This document shows, one piece after another, positions 1 through 11,828 of a DNA stretch of 64,000 nucleotides (the stretch's first letter is position 1; each line of letters begins with the position of its first letter). The DNA lies in contig CM054059.1 of assembly GCA_028641055.1 (NCBI GenBank), positions 113,865,392 to 113,929,391 on the forward strand. Direction: 5' to 3'. This stretch comes from Alopecurus myosuroides (Eukaryota > Streptophyta > Magnoliopsida > Poales > Poaceae). The notes below the pieces were generated by a model, which had not been told where the DNA came from, searched no databases, and was given only the letters and a program-made list of their open reading frames with translations. The position numbers and the translations under genes are program-made.

Positions 1-911
1 TTCCCGCTGCCGTCGGCGCCGGTCTTCTTGGAGAACGGTGGCACCCTGGCCTCGCAGCGCGGGCACAGCGGGTCCGCCTCGACGACGAGCACGTAAGTGA
101 GGCAGGACGGGCACGCGGCCGCGCGCATGGCCGGGTTCGCGGGCGACTCCGTAGTCGCAGCTGCCGACGGAGAGCGGTCGCGCTTGCCAAGGGAGGAGGA
201 CGAGGAGGAGGTGGACGCGGACGAGGAGGACGACGTGGCCGGCGAGGCGGCGGACCGCATGCCCGCGGCGCGCTCCAGGGCGGAGCGGACCATGTCGAGT
301 GTGCAGACCGCGGCGGAGGTTGCGGTGGTTGAGATTGACAGGAGGCGGTAGAGGCAGGTGGAGGTCCTGGTGGCTGCCCTGGACGGCCTGGTGGCGATGA
401 GGCGTCAGGAACGTCTTGCCGGACTGCACGATCCGAGAAATTTCGATAAGCAATCTCAATCGCCGATCAATATAAAATTAGAAGTATAATATAACTGTAA
501 GAACAAAAATTCTGTAATCTAACGAATTGTGAATTTCCCAAATTTCATCTCCGACTGGGTTGAACCACACGAACGCGAATTTTTTTTAGGCACCAAACAT
601 GCATGTGTAACGTGTTCATACTTCATACACGAACAAACCCCCCGTGAGAACCGAAGAACAGAGAAGAAAGATAGAAACAGAACGGGCGAGAAGAAGATGG
701 TTACCAGGAGGTCAAGCCGTCTCTCCCAGCCGACGGGCACCTTCACCTCCAGGTCGACGACCTCGTCGTCCCCGCAGCTGCCGCCGGCGCTGTTCGCGCC
801 GCACCCGCCAAGCAGATCCATCGTCACCATCTCCGACCTGGGCCCAGCGCCGCCCCTCTTCACCGCCTCCCCACGCAGCATCCTAGCGATAGAGCTCACC
901 TCCGCCGCCAT
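1..911 (-). CDS. GIR1-like zinc-ribbon protein gene, 5' part, with frameshift
   Basis: Two-exon model on the minus strand. Exon 1 (911 to 705, 69 codons) starts MAAEVSSIARMLRG and ends in the motif VPVGWERRLDL. The intron (704 to 424, 281 bp) has GT and AG ends. Exon 2 (from 423) opens SGKTFLTP and runs off the window. Further along, another frame encodes VCTLDMVRSALERA, a serine-rich stretch and a C-x2-C-x12-C-x2-C zinc ribbon (CPSC at 113-102, CPRC at 65-54). This order matches, from memory, a plant family of small nuclear-type proteins with a GIR1-like C-terminal ribbon; its function is poorly known and I assign none. Exon 2 begins in a different frame from the ribbon, and the switch lies about 300-360 with no room for an intron. 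So there is a small indel, from pseudogenisation or a sequence error. The C-terminal end is outside the window. Confidence 0.6.
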
Positions 912-1034
912 TCTCTCTCACCCTGACAAATTCCCTTTCTCAGCGGCTCTGCTCTGGTTTCTTTGTTTGTTCCTGCACAAAAGAGATCGATCGATCGGTG
1001 GGGGCTTTTGGCAGTTCCTGGTGGGGTGCGCCTG

Positions 1035-1042
1035 TATATATA
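1035..1042 (-). promoter_or_regulatory. TATA box of the GIR1-like gene
   Basis: TATATATA lies about 125 bp upstream of the minus-strand start codon at 911, a normal plant distance for a 5' UTR near 90-100 nt. A pyrimidine-rich stretch and a GATCGATC repeat lie between it and the start. Confidence 0.55.
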
Positions 1043-1317
1043 CCAGGAGCCCGCCGGCGCGACTGACGCCCGGGCCCACGCGCCAGGGACCTGGGATGGA
1101 GGAGGGTGTGTGTTTAAGTTTCAGTATTAATTGCCGTCGTTGGGAAATGGTTGGAGTACTACAAGGAGTAGGATTGAAGAGGCTGGATTTGAATTTATTT
1201 TCGTTTAAAGTTTGCATTGATTTTCTGCAACATGCATGTACTCCAGAAACAACACTTCGCCTGCCGGTGCAGTATCATGCTGGATTTATGCGATTTTATT
1301 CAATTCCATTTATACGT

Positions 1318-1341
1318 ATATTTATTTATTTATTTATTTAT
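1318..1341. repeat. (TTTA)n microsatellite
   Basis: About five to six tandem TTTA units, some 400 bp upstream of the GIR1-like start codon. No function is implied. Confidence 0.8.
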
Positions 1342-1386
1342 CTGTTATTGTTCATCTAGAAACAGATGCAACTACAAAATTCATTA

Positions 1387-1659
1387 GGCTAGTCCCAGTG
1401 GGAGTAACATCAGTAGTAACATCAACGTCACGTAGGCAAAAAAGATGACGTGTCACGTATTAAATGAGGAGAGAGACGGGTGTGGTAACTAGCTATGTTA
1501 CCATAACATCACACATTACAATGCAATATGAGTCTATAAGCTAATAAATACAGTTTTGCATGACACCACTTCTATGTTACTCTCCACTATGGAGGTAGTA
1601 ACATAGTCTTGAAAAACGTGTATGTTACTATGCTGTGTTACTCCCCATTGTGACTAGCC
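1387..1659. mobile_element. Tourist-like (PIF/Harbinger) MITE
   Basis: A 273 bp element without coding capacity. The left terminal inverted repeat begins GGCTAGTCCCAGTGGGAGT. The right end, read on the other strand, begins GGCTAGTCACAATGGGGAGT. It is flanked by TTA at 1384-1386 and 1660-1662, the three-base target duplication typical of PIF/Harbinger elements. It lies about 480 bp upstream of the GIR1-like start codon, so it may sit in or near that promoter. The arms are imperfect, so it is not a very recent insertion. Confidence 0.8.
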
Positions 1660-1662
1660 TTA

Positions 1663-2141
1663 CTAGATTGATTATCCATCCACCATATATATAATATATT
1701 CATCAATTCATGGGCATTATTTTTGGCTTAGAATAGAGCAATGCGGCGTGAGATAATAATTTCTAAATAAATGGAAAGATTGGGATAATAATTCCTACAA
1801 ATATTGAGGAAAACATTTATGTTGAATTAAACTGAAATAAATATATGGATTGATAATAGTAGTGCAAATTAATCAAGAAATCATTTGATCTTTATGGATG
1901 ATGGAGCATCCATGTGTTGAATATTCATCTCTTAGCAAATAGGGAATCACCAAACCATGCCTATTGATCAATATCTTATTTCTCCCTTTGCCATATTTCT
2001 ATCTAGGCCTCTCCCTTGTCGATGGCCAATGAGCCACCTCAACTTCCATGGACGCATCTCCCGGAATCTACGAATGAAAATATCGTCTTATGCTCGCTAA
2101 CCAATCGCAATTTCCTCACCGGCATCCTCTAAGATGTTGTC
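1663..2141. other. Intergenic, no gene seen
   Basis: AT-rich sequence with no convincing ORF. It appears to continue on the far side of the solo LTR (3539-3795), so both pieces form the old target region. Confidence 0.5.
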
Positions 2142-3538
2142 TGATGTCTACGTACACTTTTATTCTTGTAGACAATATTGGGTCTTCAAGTGCAGAGGTT
2201 TGTAGAACAGTAGCAAGTTTCACTTAAGTGCATCACCCAACGTTTATCAAACTCAGGGAGGTAGAGGTCAAAGATATCCCTCTCAAGGAACCCTGGAATT
2301 ACGATACAAGAAGTCTCTTGTGTCCCCAATACACCTAATACAATTGTCAGTTGTATAGGTGCACTAGTTCAGCGAAGAGATAGTGAAATACAAGTAATAT
2401 GGATGATTATAGGTGACAATAGCAAGCTGAAATAAAAATGACAGTAAGCAAACATGTAGCAGAACTGATTGTAAAGAGTGTTCCAATGCTTAGAAAGAAG
2501 GCATATGGATTCTATTTTCACTAGTGGACACTCTCAACAATAATAACATAATTGAATGCATAAAGATCATATTTTCACTATGCTACTCCGAACCACTCTC
2601 CGGTCGGATAACAAACACCAATCGTTGCGTAGAGTTCGCATTTCCCCATCTAGGTAATCCCCACGCTATTACCATGAGACCTAGATGGTTCCAAACAAAC
2701 ACCACAATTTCATAGGGTCATCCAACACAAAATATAAATATATCACGCTAAACCACATGGTGCACACACTGTCACCTTTACACCGTGATCAAAGTGTCTA
2801 CGGAGATCTCATAACAAAACCACTTGGGTAGCATAAAATATGAATAGTAACATCTACTTATTCAACTAGATTACAAAGTTCATGATAACATAAAGATCAC
2901 AACATGGGAGAGAGAAATGAATCACATAGCTACCGATAGAGCCGTCATCCCCGGGGGAGAAGTACTCCCTCCTCATCATGGGAGTCAGCAACGGCGATGA
3001 ATATGGCGGTGGGGTCAATGGAGATGGCTCCAGGGGTACTTCCCCGTCCTGGTAGGGTGCCGGGACAGAGATTTCTGTCCCCGAAACTTGTCGGCGGCGG
3101 CGGCGGAGCTACGGAACTTTTCGTGGAAGAGGGTCGATTCCATTAGGGTTTATGCATCGAGGGGAATATATAGGCGAAAGGGCAACGTCGGTGGGTGCCG
3201 GGGGGCCCACACCACCTGTAGGCGTGGCCAGGCGAACCAGCACCCACCTATGGTGTGGCCACCCCTATGCCCCTCTCAGGGTCTCTTTTGGACTCCGTTA
3301 ATGCTCCGGGAATTCTAAGACTCTGGGATTTTATTTCGTCCAATTTCGCGAATATTTCCAGAACAACTTTTCTGAAACCAAAAACAACAGAAAACAGGAA
3401 CTGGCTCCGTGACATCTTGTCAATAGGTTAGTCTCAGAGAATCCATAAAAATGAAATAAAATGTATAGGAAACATGTAGCATATGGCAAGAAAACAACAT
3501 GGAACATCAGAAATTATGAATACGTTTGAGACGTATCA
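2142..3538 (-). mobile_element. Solo LTR, Athila-type, inverted
   Basis: Read on the minus strand it starts TGATACGTCTCAAACG and ends GTAGACATCA, giving canonical TG...CA ends over 1,397 bp. It has the layout of grass Athila-type LTRs, with a GC-rich TATA-proximal part near 3000-3300. The flanks are TTGTC (2137-2141) and TTGCC (3539-3543), a duplication with one mismatch. No primer site, coding region or partner LTR lies next to it. It is best explained as an element reduced by recombination between its two LTRs. Confidence 0.75.
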
Positions 3539-3795
3539 TTGCCCACCTAGTGAATATTGTGTTGTCGTCAAGTACCACCCTCAATCATTCAAGCATCTTC
3601 CCCCATCGCCACTAGCCCACATCTTCCCTCCAATACTAGGCTCTTGCCCGATCCATCTCGAACACTATGAGTACGTAATCATAATTCTGTAGCTTGTTAC
3701 ATTGTTTTTTCTCATATTGTTGCCGTTAATTCAGTGTAGACGATGAACTTTACTTGTCCATAAGTATTATGCATATTTCTAGTTTTCCTAGCCGC
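3539..3795. other. Intergenic between two LTRs, no gene seen
   Basis: Continuation of the target sequence left of the solo LTR. I see no motif or ORF worth reporting. Confidence 0.45.
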
Positions 3796-5333
3796 TGATA
3801 TGTCATAAATATATCCTTGATTTCTGATGTTCCATGTTGTTTTCTTATTGTTTACTATACGTTTTATGTCATTTTTATCGATTTTCTGGACTAACCTATT
3901 GACAAGATGCCACAGAGCCAGTTCCCTGTTTTCTGTTGTTTTTAGTTTCAGAAAAGTTGTTCCAAAAATATTCTCGAAATTCGAAAATTCGAAGCTCGGA
4001 ACTCTTAGAATTCCCGAAGGTTCCACGGAGTCCCGAAGAGACCCGGATGGGGCCTCAGGGGGGCCACACCATAGGGTGGCACGCCCCCTTGGCCGCGCCA
4101 TGGGGTGGTGTGGGGCCCCAGGCCTCCACCGCCTTTGCCCTTTCGCCTATTTATACCCCCCGAGACGTAAACCCTAAATATATACCACTTCGTCCCAAAA
4201 AACACCCGAGGCCACCGTCATCGTCATCCCGAGATCGGGCGGATTCTGGAGCTCTCCCCGGCACCCTGCTGGGAGGGGAATTCATCACCGGAGGGGTCTA
4301 CACACCATGCACTCCTCTGCAGTGATGCGTGAGTAGTTCATCCCTGGACTACAGGTCGATAGCAGTAGCTAGATTGTTGTTCTCTCCACTTGTACCTCAT
4401 GTTTAGATCTTGTGAGCTGCCTCACATGATCGAGATCATCTTTATGTAATGCTACATGTTGTGTTTGCTAGGATCTAATGATTTTTGAATGCTATGTCTT
4501 CTGATTATCAATCTATCATGTTATCTTCATGCATATGTTATTTATGATCTTGCGTGCTCTCCGTTATCAGTAGATGCTCTGGCCAAGTAGATGCTAGTAA
4601 CTCCAAGAGGGAGTATTTATGCTCGATAGTGGGTTCATGCCTCCTTTGCATTTGTGCTTGAGTGACAGAAACGTGACGGATGGAGGATGTCTTGTTTCCA
4701 TTAGGGAGAAAACAACGGTGTTTACCTAGTTTATATTGTTTACATTACACACTTTGCTTACAGCGATAATCTGTTTCTAGCAACTTAATACCCAACGTTT
4801 GTTCGGATGATATTCGGAGGGTGGATTATTAGACATAGATGCAGTTGGATGACGGTCTATGTATTTTGTTGTAATGCCCGCATGAATCACATAGTAATCT
4901 TTATGTCTTGCATATGCACTACGGTGCAGCCTTCATTTCTGTCAATTGCCTAGCTGTAATTTGTTCACCACACATGTTATTTATCTTTCACGGAGAGACA
5001 CCATAAGTGAACTGTGAACCCCGGTCCTTTTTCCTCATACGGATAAAACACCTACTGCTTTCATACTAATTTCATACTGCTGCTATTGCTTTCATACTGT
5101 TTTCCACACCATACGTTTAACCTCTTTGTGTTCAGCAAAACCGGTGAGATTGACAACCTCACTGCTTCTGAACCGGTAGTGCGCCCTGCCATCTCAGCTG
5201 CTTCAACCTTCTGAAGTTACTCCTTCCTCCTACTAGTCGATTAAACCTTGGTTTCTTACTGAGGAAAACTGCTGTTGTGCTCATCATAGCTTTCTCTTGG
5301 GGTCTCCCAACGAGTGCAAGACCTGCACCATCA
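3796..5333 (+). mobile_element. LTR A (5' LTR of an Athila-type element)
   Basis: It starts TGATATGTCATAAAT, a decayed form of the TGATACGTCTC start of the neighbouring LTRs, and ends CACCATCA ten bases before a tRNA-Asp primer site. Length is 1,538 bp. Its first 200 bp resemble the inverted solo LTR more than the pair at 8157-11320, suggesting a separate subfamily. The five bases before it are GCCGC; no matching right flank was found, so the downstream element is incomplete. Confidence 0.75.
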
Positions 5334-5343
5334 AGTTATTTTC

Positions 5344-5361
5344 TGGCGCCGTTGCCGGGGA
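5344..5361 (+). other. Primer binding site, tRNA-Asp (element A)
   Basis: TGGCGCCGTTGCCGGGGA is the complement of the 3' end of plant tRNA-Asp, the primer typical of Athila-lineage elements. It shows that LTR A is a 5' LTR in plus orientation. Confidence 0.85.
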
Positions 5362-5528
5362 GGAAGAGAATTTCTTTAAGGGGAGTCTCTCACTTCCAAT
5401 CTCTTTACTTTGTTTTAGTTTTGCTTAGTTTATTTTATTTTTTCTTGTTTGCTTCTGTTTATCAAAAACACAAAAAATTTAGTTCTTATTCTAGATGTAG
5501 TTTTATTCCTGTTTTTAGTCTTGCTAAA

Positions 5529-6260
5529 ATGAGTGTTCCTGAGGTTGAAGTTCGTTCCTTTAAGCAACAAGGGGGAGAAAGTTTGAAAGATGCATGGTAT
5601 AGGATAAGTGATGCTCATCATAGATGCACTAAGAAATACTCCACCTTAATCCTTCTTAGGAAATTTTATGTTGTATTACTAGCTGGTATAGGTATGTTCT
5701 AGACACTATTACAGGAGGTAATTTTCTGCGAACACCTGCTTTGGAAGCATGTAATTTAATTGAAAGCTTAGTTGGAACACCATCTACTAAGGTTGTTAAA
5801 ACTGAGATCACTTTAGATGATGTTATTAAAAAGCTAAACTCTAAAATTTGCCAAAGTTCCTTGATGATGCTAGCAAAGTTAATGAATCAATAGTAAGTAT
5901 CAACAATAAAATCATTGTTTTAGAAGCTAGCAATATCCATGATAGTTAAAATATGAGGATTGGTAAATTAGATGAGGCTATCGAAACTTTAAGCTCAATC
6001 TTTTTTTGCTCTTAAGTTTAAAAGAGATAAACTTTCTGTGGGAAAAGAGAAAAAAAAATATGTACGTCCCCAAGACACCTAAACCAAAATCCCCTAATGT
6101 GCTTAAAATTAATAAAACTTTTAGTAAAACTAAAAGTGGTTGCATGTTGAATCATCTTCGGGGGTGTCTAAGGTACCCATTTCTAGAATTGGGGTTTTGG
6201 AGGAAATTTTTTTCATTTGGATGCTTCTTCACTTGAAAATACTTGATTCCACTTTTCTAG
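5529..6260 (+). pseudogene. Athila-type gag remnant (element A)
   Basis: The first frame reads MSVPEVEVRSFKQQ and then ESLKDAWYRI, a motif I recognise from the middle of Athila gag proteins. It stops at 5702. The next stretch continues in another frame with gag-like sequence (ITGGNFL, then IESLVGTP), and later pieces are lysine-rich. Frameshifts and stops make it non-functional. Protease, RT, RNase H and integrase are absent downstream, so most of the element has been deleted. Confidence 0.65.
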
Positions 6261-8156
6261 GCTTCTCTAAAAGGCGTTGAAGAAAAGCACTTCTTGAGAG
6301 ATAACCCATGGTTTTATTTTTGCTTTGTTTTTCTCTGTTTTCTTTGAGTCAAGGGGTTTTATACTTCTATAGCAACTCCTTTGTATCTTTCTTTTAATAT
6401 TTAAGTAGTGCCAAGTATTTCTAACGAGAGTTGGAGTTGGTTTTCGAATTTCTGCCCAGGAAACATATTTCTGCTCTCCACCATAAAAAATTGTATAAAT
6501 CAAAGAATAATCAGAATGACCTGAAATTTCTTGTGATAATTCCTCGGTTGATTCTGCAACTTTTTTGTTCTTTAAGTTTTTCGATCTTAGCAGCGTAAGT
6601 GCCTCGAAAAAATTTCGTCTTACAGACTGTTCTGGTTTTGACAGATTTTGCCATTTTCCTTTCATTTGCTCTTTTGCGATGTCAAGTGGATTTCTTTGCT
6701 TCACGAAATGTCAGTGGTTGTAGCTTATGTTTAAAAGTATAAATAACACTTGTTCCATATAGAACCAATGGATTTTTAATTGTTGCACTAACCCTCTAAT
6801 GCAAATTACTTTTCAAGGGTCAAGAGAAGAGATGATATATGTGATAAAAAAGAGTGCAAGGTCAAAGCTTGGGGATGCCGCCGTGGTTCATCCAAGCTTA
6901 TTTTTAGAAGACTCTAGCATCTAAGCTTGGGGATTCCCAAGGAATCCCCTTCTTCATCAACAATCTATCAGGTCACTTCTCGTGAAACTATATTTTTATT
7001 CGGTCACATCATATGAAGTTTACTTGGAGCGTCTATTTGTTTTTCTTTTGTTTTCTTTTGTTTTACTTTGTTTTATTTTGTTTTCCTTGCTGCAATATTA
7101 TAGTTCGACCCTAGCATTCTTTCTTTGGTAGAGAGACATGCTCCGCCTTTTCGTTTGAATACTTGCTATGTTAGTATTTTTAGTTTTTCTTCTAGTTATT
7201 GCAAAAATTCCTGTTTAGCTCTTGTTTTCATTGCATCTCTTGTTCAAAGCTGTTAGTTTTAGTAGTGTTATGTGAGTACTCTCATTGTTTGCTTTCTGTA
7301 TCATTTAGAGAGTTTTTGTTACAGCATGTTTTGTATGGTGCTTGTTGGAAAAACAAATTGTTGCTTGAGGTAGAATTTTTTAACGGTTTAAGTAGAAGCT
7401 TGTATAGACTGTGGCTAGACTTTTTCATATCATGCTAGATGTTATTTTAGTTCTAAAGCCTTGTGGTTATTTAGTAGCATGATTATCCTCAAATAGCTAA
7501 GAGTGTTTAATGTGCCATTGAAAGAATCATGAGTTGTTCTTGTCATATTGAAGCATAAATTTGTGGTGCTCTCCTTTAAATGTTTTATTAGGTTGACTTG
7601 GCGCATGCTCACACAATGTTTATGACTATGAACTAGTCGCTAATAGCCTCCATGATCATTTAGTTTGTGAACTTGAGGTACCATTTATGCTTTGATTAAT
7701 GATGTTTATGTAGCTATGCATGATTATGGCTCTTATGCTCTCTTGATTTGTCGCTCCCAGTCTTTTGCTAGCCTCCACCTGTAATGAGTATGAGCTCTAC
7801 ACGTGCATCCAACTCCCAAAAACCAAAGTTTTCCCATTATGTCCACCATACCTACCTACATGTGGTATTTAACCGCCACTCCAAAGTAAATTGCTCATGT
7901 GTACCTTTAAAACTTTCAAAATTACTCCTCTTTTGTGCTCCTGTTTTAGCTCATGAGGACGTAAATAGAGAATTTTATGTCACTTGTTGATTGGACTTCC
8001 ACACCCTGTACTAGTGGCTTCATCCGCTTATCCAATGATAGAAGAGATGGCAGCGGGGTGCCCAGCCCCAAATTAATAACAACAAATTCTCTTCACTATT
8101 TTTACCCCTAATTTATCAGTCAAAGCATAATTGTGTAAACAAAAGAGAAAGAGGTA
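6261..8156 (+). mobile_element. 3' non-coding region of an Athila-type element
   Basis: There is no supportable gene here. A 145-codon minus-strand frame at 6267-6704 has no recognisable motif. Sequence around AAGCTTGGGGATTCCC (from about 6912) and the following T-rich stretch resemble the long spacer between pol and the 3' LTR in grass Athila elements. It ends in a purine tract at 8141-8154 (AAAAGAGAAAGAGG), which looks like the polypurine tract that should precede a plus-strand 3' LTR. An inverted LTR follows instead. Whether this part belongs to the same insertion as LTR A is unknown. Confidence 0.55.
7032..7085 (+). repeat. T-rich low-complexity run
   Basis: Repeated TTTTG-like units (CTTTTGTTTT) within the Athila spacer. 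Simple sequence only. Confidence 0.7.
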
Positions 8157-9748
8157 TGACTGCTGCACTTTGTAGGGAACCCCAAGAGGAGGGTATGATG
8201 AGCACAACGGTAGGAGTTTTCCCCTTAGTTAAGGAACAGTGCTATCAATCCAGTAGGAGAAATAGGACCTTCGGAAGGTTGATGCCACTGATGGTGGTGC
8301 TGGCGCTTCACCGGTGTCAGCAACAACGTGGAACCTGCACACAACACAACCAAAATAATTTGCCCCAACGGTACAGTGAGGTTGTCAATCTCACCGGTCT
8401 TGCTGAAAACAAAGATTAGACGTATAGTATGGAAAACAGTGTATGCTTGCAGTAAGTAAAGAAAGCAGGAAATTGTTGTGGTTTGTTTAACAGTGTGGAA
8501 AAATGGACCGGGGTTCATAGTTTCACTAGTGGTGTTTCTCCATAAAAGATAGAATGTTGGGTGAACGAATTACAGCTGGGCAATTGACAAATAGAGGTTG
8601 CACCGTAGTGCACAATATGACATGAAGATTACTATGATATTTAGTGCGGGCATTACAACAAGATACATAGACCGACATCCATCTGCATCTATGACTAATA
8701 ATCCAACCTCAGGTTATCATCCGAACCCCCTTAGGTATTAAGTTGCAAGCAACAGATAATTGCATTAAACAAAGTGTGTAATGTAAGCAATGATTATGCA
8801 CGCGGGCACTCTCACCACTGTTTCCTCCCTAATGGAAACAGCACATCCTCCCCCTTCACGTTTCTGTCACTCGAGCAAAGCGAAAAGGAGGCATGAACCC
8901 ACTATCGAGCATAAATACTCCCTCTTGGAGTCACTAGCAACTACTTGGCCAGAGTAACCACTAGCAACAGAAAACATGCAAGATCACAAATAGCATATGC
9001 AAATAAAGACTAAATGAACTTGGCATGAGTTCAATATTCATCGGATCCCAGCAAACACAGCATATAGAATCACATAAGATGAATCTCGATCATGATAGGC
9101 AGCTCACGAGATCTAAACATGGAGGCATATGAGGAGAAGACAACCATCTAGCTACAGCTACGAACCCGTAGTCCAAGGATGAACTACTCACGCATCACTC
9201 CGGAGGCATGCATCGTGATGTAGAAGCCCCTAGTGATGATCTCCTCTCCGGCAGGGTGCCGGAAACAGCTTCAGAACCCCCCTGATCTAGGGGTTACGGT
9301 GACGGCGGCTCCAAAACTTTTCGGGGATTTTTGATCAGGTGTTTAGGGTTTTCCATCCAGTGGGCTTAAATAGGCGAAAGGGCAAAGGCGATGGAGCTCC
9401 AGGGGCCCCACACCCATAGGTGGCGCTGCCAAGGGGCACCCGCGCCACCCTATGGTGTGGCCCCCTGTTGCCCCTCTTTGACCCCTCTTCGGTGTTCTGG
9501 ATGCTTCCGGGGAAAATAGGAACTTCGGGCTTGGTGGGGTCCAATTCCGAGAATGTTTGCAGAACAAATTTTCGGAAACCAAAAACAGCAGAAAGCAGTG
9601 AACTAGCACTTGGCATCTTGTTAATAGGTTAGTCCCGGAAAACGTATAAAAATGTTATAAATAAGGGAGAAAACAAGTAGCAATTGGCAAAATATGATCA
9701 TGGAGCATCAGAAATTATAGAGATATTAAAAGTTTGAGACTCCTCCCA
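8157..9748 (-). mobile_element. Athila-type LTR, inverted
   Basis: The reverse complement is about 90% similar by eye, along nearly its whole length, to LTR B (9753-11320). Shared features include the GC-rich centre, TATTTAA-type TATA region and the CCTCTTGGGG block near the end. Its start has decayed. No primer site lies on its left side, so on that strand it is not an ordinary 5' LTR. It joins LTR B head to head through four bases (TCCT, 9749-9752). Confidence 0.75.
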
Positions 9749-9752
9749 TCCT

Positions 9753-11320
9753 TGATACGTCTCCAACGTATCTATAATTATGATGCTCCATGATCATATT
9801 ATGTCAATTGCTACTTGTTTTCTCCCTTATTTATAGTATTTTTATACGTTTCTAGGACTAACCTATTAACAAGATGCCAAGTGCCAGTTCCCTATTTTCT
9901 GTTGTTTTTGCTTTCAGAAAATTTGTTGTGGAAACATTCTCGGAATTGGACAACACAAAGCCCAAAGTGCCTATTTCCCCGGAAGCATCCAGAACACCAA
10001 AGAAGAGTCGAAGACGGGCACCAGGGGGCCACACCATAGGGTGGCGCCCCCTGGCCACGCCAGCTATGGGTGTGGGGCCCCTGGAGCTCCACTGCCTTTT
10101 CCCTTTCGCCTATTTAATCCCCCCGAATGGAAAACCCTAAACAGCGGATAAAAAAATCCCAAAAAGTTCCGCAGCGCCGTCACCGTCAATCCTAGATCAG
10201 GGGGTTCTGAAGCTATTTCGGACACCCTACCAGAGAGGAGATCATCACCGGAGGCTTCTACATCACCATGCCTTCCTCCGGAGTGATGCGTGAGTAGTTC
10301 ATCCTTGGACTACGGGTTCGTAGCTGTAGCTAGATGGTTATCTTCTCCTCATATGCCTCCATGTTTAGATCTCGTGAGCTGTCTATCATGATCGAGATTG
10401 ATCTTATGTAATTCTATAAGTTGTGTTTGCTGGGATCCGCTGAATATTGAACTTATGCAAAGTTGATTATAGTCTTTATTTGCATATGCTATTTGTGATC
10501 TTGCATGCTTTCCGTTGCTAGTGGTTGCTCTGGCCAAGTAGTTGCTAGTGACTCCAAGAGGGAGTATTTATGCTTGATAGTGGGTTCATGCCTCCTCACC
10601 ACCTTGCTCGAGTGACAGAAACGTGAAGCGGGATCATGTGTTGTTTCCATTAAGGAGAAAAAACGGTGAGAGTGCTTGCGTGCATAATCATTGCTTACAT
10701 TACACACTTTGTTTAATGCAGTTATTTGTTGCTTGCAACTTAATACCTAAAGGGGTTTGGATGATAACCTGAGGGTGGATTATTAATCATAGATGGAGAT
10801 GGATTTCGGTCTATATTTTTGTAATGCCCACACTAAATATCATAGTAGTCATCATGTCATATATGTGCACTACGATGCAACCTCTATTTGTCAATTGCCC
10901 AGCTGTAATTTGTTCACCCAGCATGCTATCTTTTATGGAGAGACACCACTAGTAAACCTATGAACCCCGGTCCATTTATGCACTGTTAAACAAACCACAA
11001 CTATTTCCTGTTTTCTTTACTTACTGCAAGCATACATCATTTTCCACACTATACGTCTAATCTTTGTTTTTAGAAAGACCGGTGAGATTGACAACCTCAC
11101 TGTACTGTTGGGACAAACTATTTTGGTTGTGTTGTGTGCAGGCTCCACGTTGTTGCTGACACCGGTGAAGGGCCAGCACCACCGTCAGTGGCATCAACCT
11201 TCCTGAGATCCTCTTCCTCCTACTGGATTGATAACCTTGGTTCTTAACTGAGGGAAATTCTTGCCGCTTACTCATCACAACCTCCTCTTGGGGTTTCCAG
11301 CACACCATCAAAGAGCATCA
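9753..11320 (+). mobile_element. LTR B (5' LTR of Athila-type element B)
   Basis: It starts TGATACGTCTCCAACG and ends GAGCATCA (1,568 bp), followed by a tRNA-Asp primer site eight bases on. With the preceding inverted LTR it forms an imperfect palindrome about 3.2 kb long. The partner 3' LTR of element B is not in the window. Confidence 0.8.
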
Positions 11321-11328
11321 AGAATTTC

Positions 11329-11346
11329 TGGCGCCGTTGTCGGGGA
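11329..11346 (+). other. Primer binding site, tRNA-Asp (element B)
   Basis: TGGCGCCGTTGTCGGGGA has one mismatch to the tRNA-Asp complement seen in element A. It fixes element B as plus-oriented. Confidence 0.85.
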
Positions 11347-11508
11347 GGAAGAAGTCTTCTGGAAAGGGGAGTCTCTCACTCTCAACTTCTTTATTTTGTT
11401 TATTGTCTTGTTTTTATTTTTGTCTCGTTTTTCTTTTCTATATTAAAAACACACAAAAAAGGTTTACTTCATAGTTGTTATTTATTTGCTTACTTTTATT
11501 CTGCTAAA

Positions 11509-11828
11509 ATGAGTTCCTCTGAGAATCTAAGTTGTGTGACTTGACTAGCACAAACAACAATGATTTTACTTTTACACCTATTGCTCCACTTGTTCCTACT
11601 GCTGCTTTCTATGAGATTAAACCTTCTTTGTTAAATCTTGTGATGAAAGAGCAATTTTATGGTATTAGTACTGATGATGATGCTGCCCACCTTAATAATT
11701 TTGTTGAACTATGTGAGATGCAAAAATATAAAGATGTGGATGGAGATATTATTAAACTGAAATTATTTGCTTTCTCTTTGAGAGGGAGAGCTAAAGAATG
11801 GTTGATTTCTTTGCCTAGAAATAGTATT
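11509..11828 (+). pseudogene. Athila-type gag N-terminal fragment (element B), cut by element C
   Basis: The first ATG (11509) leads to an early stop. A frame open from about 11535 encodes a gag motif series, LVMKEQFYGIST, LNNFVELCEMQKYKD and LRGRAKEWLISLPRN, typical of the Athila capsid region. It ends exactly where the LTR of element C begins at 11829. The rest of B's gag and pol is not found elsewhere in the window. Confidence 0.75.

Noticed and set aside
6267..6704. 145-codon minus-strand frame in the Athila spacer
   Set aside because: Lysine-rich translation of T-rich non-coding sequence with no known domain.
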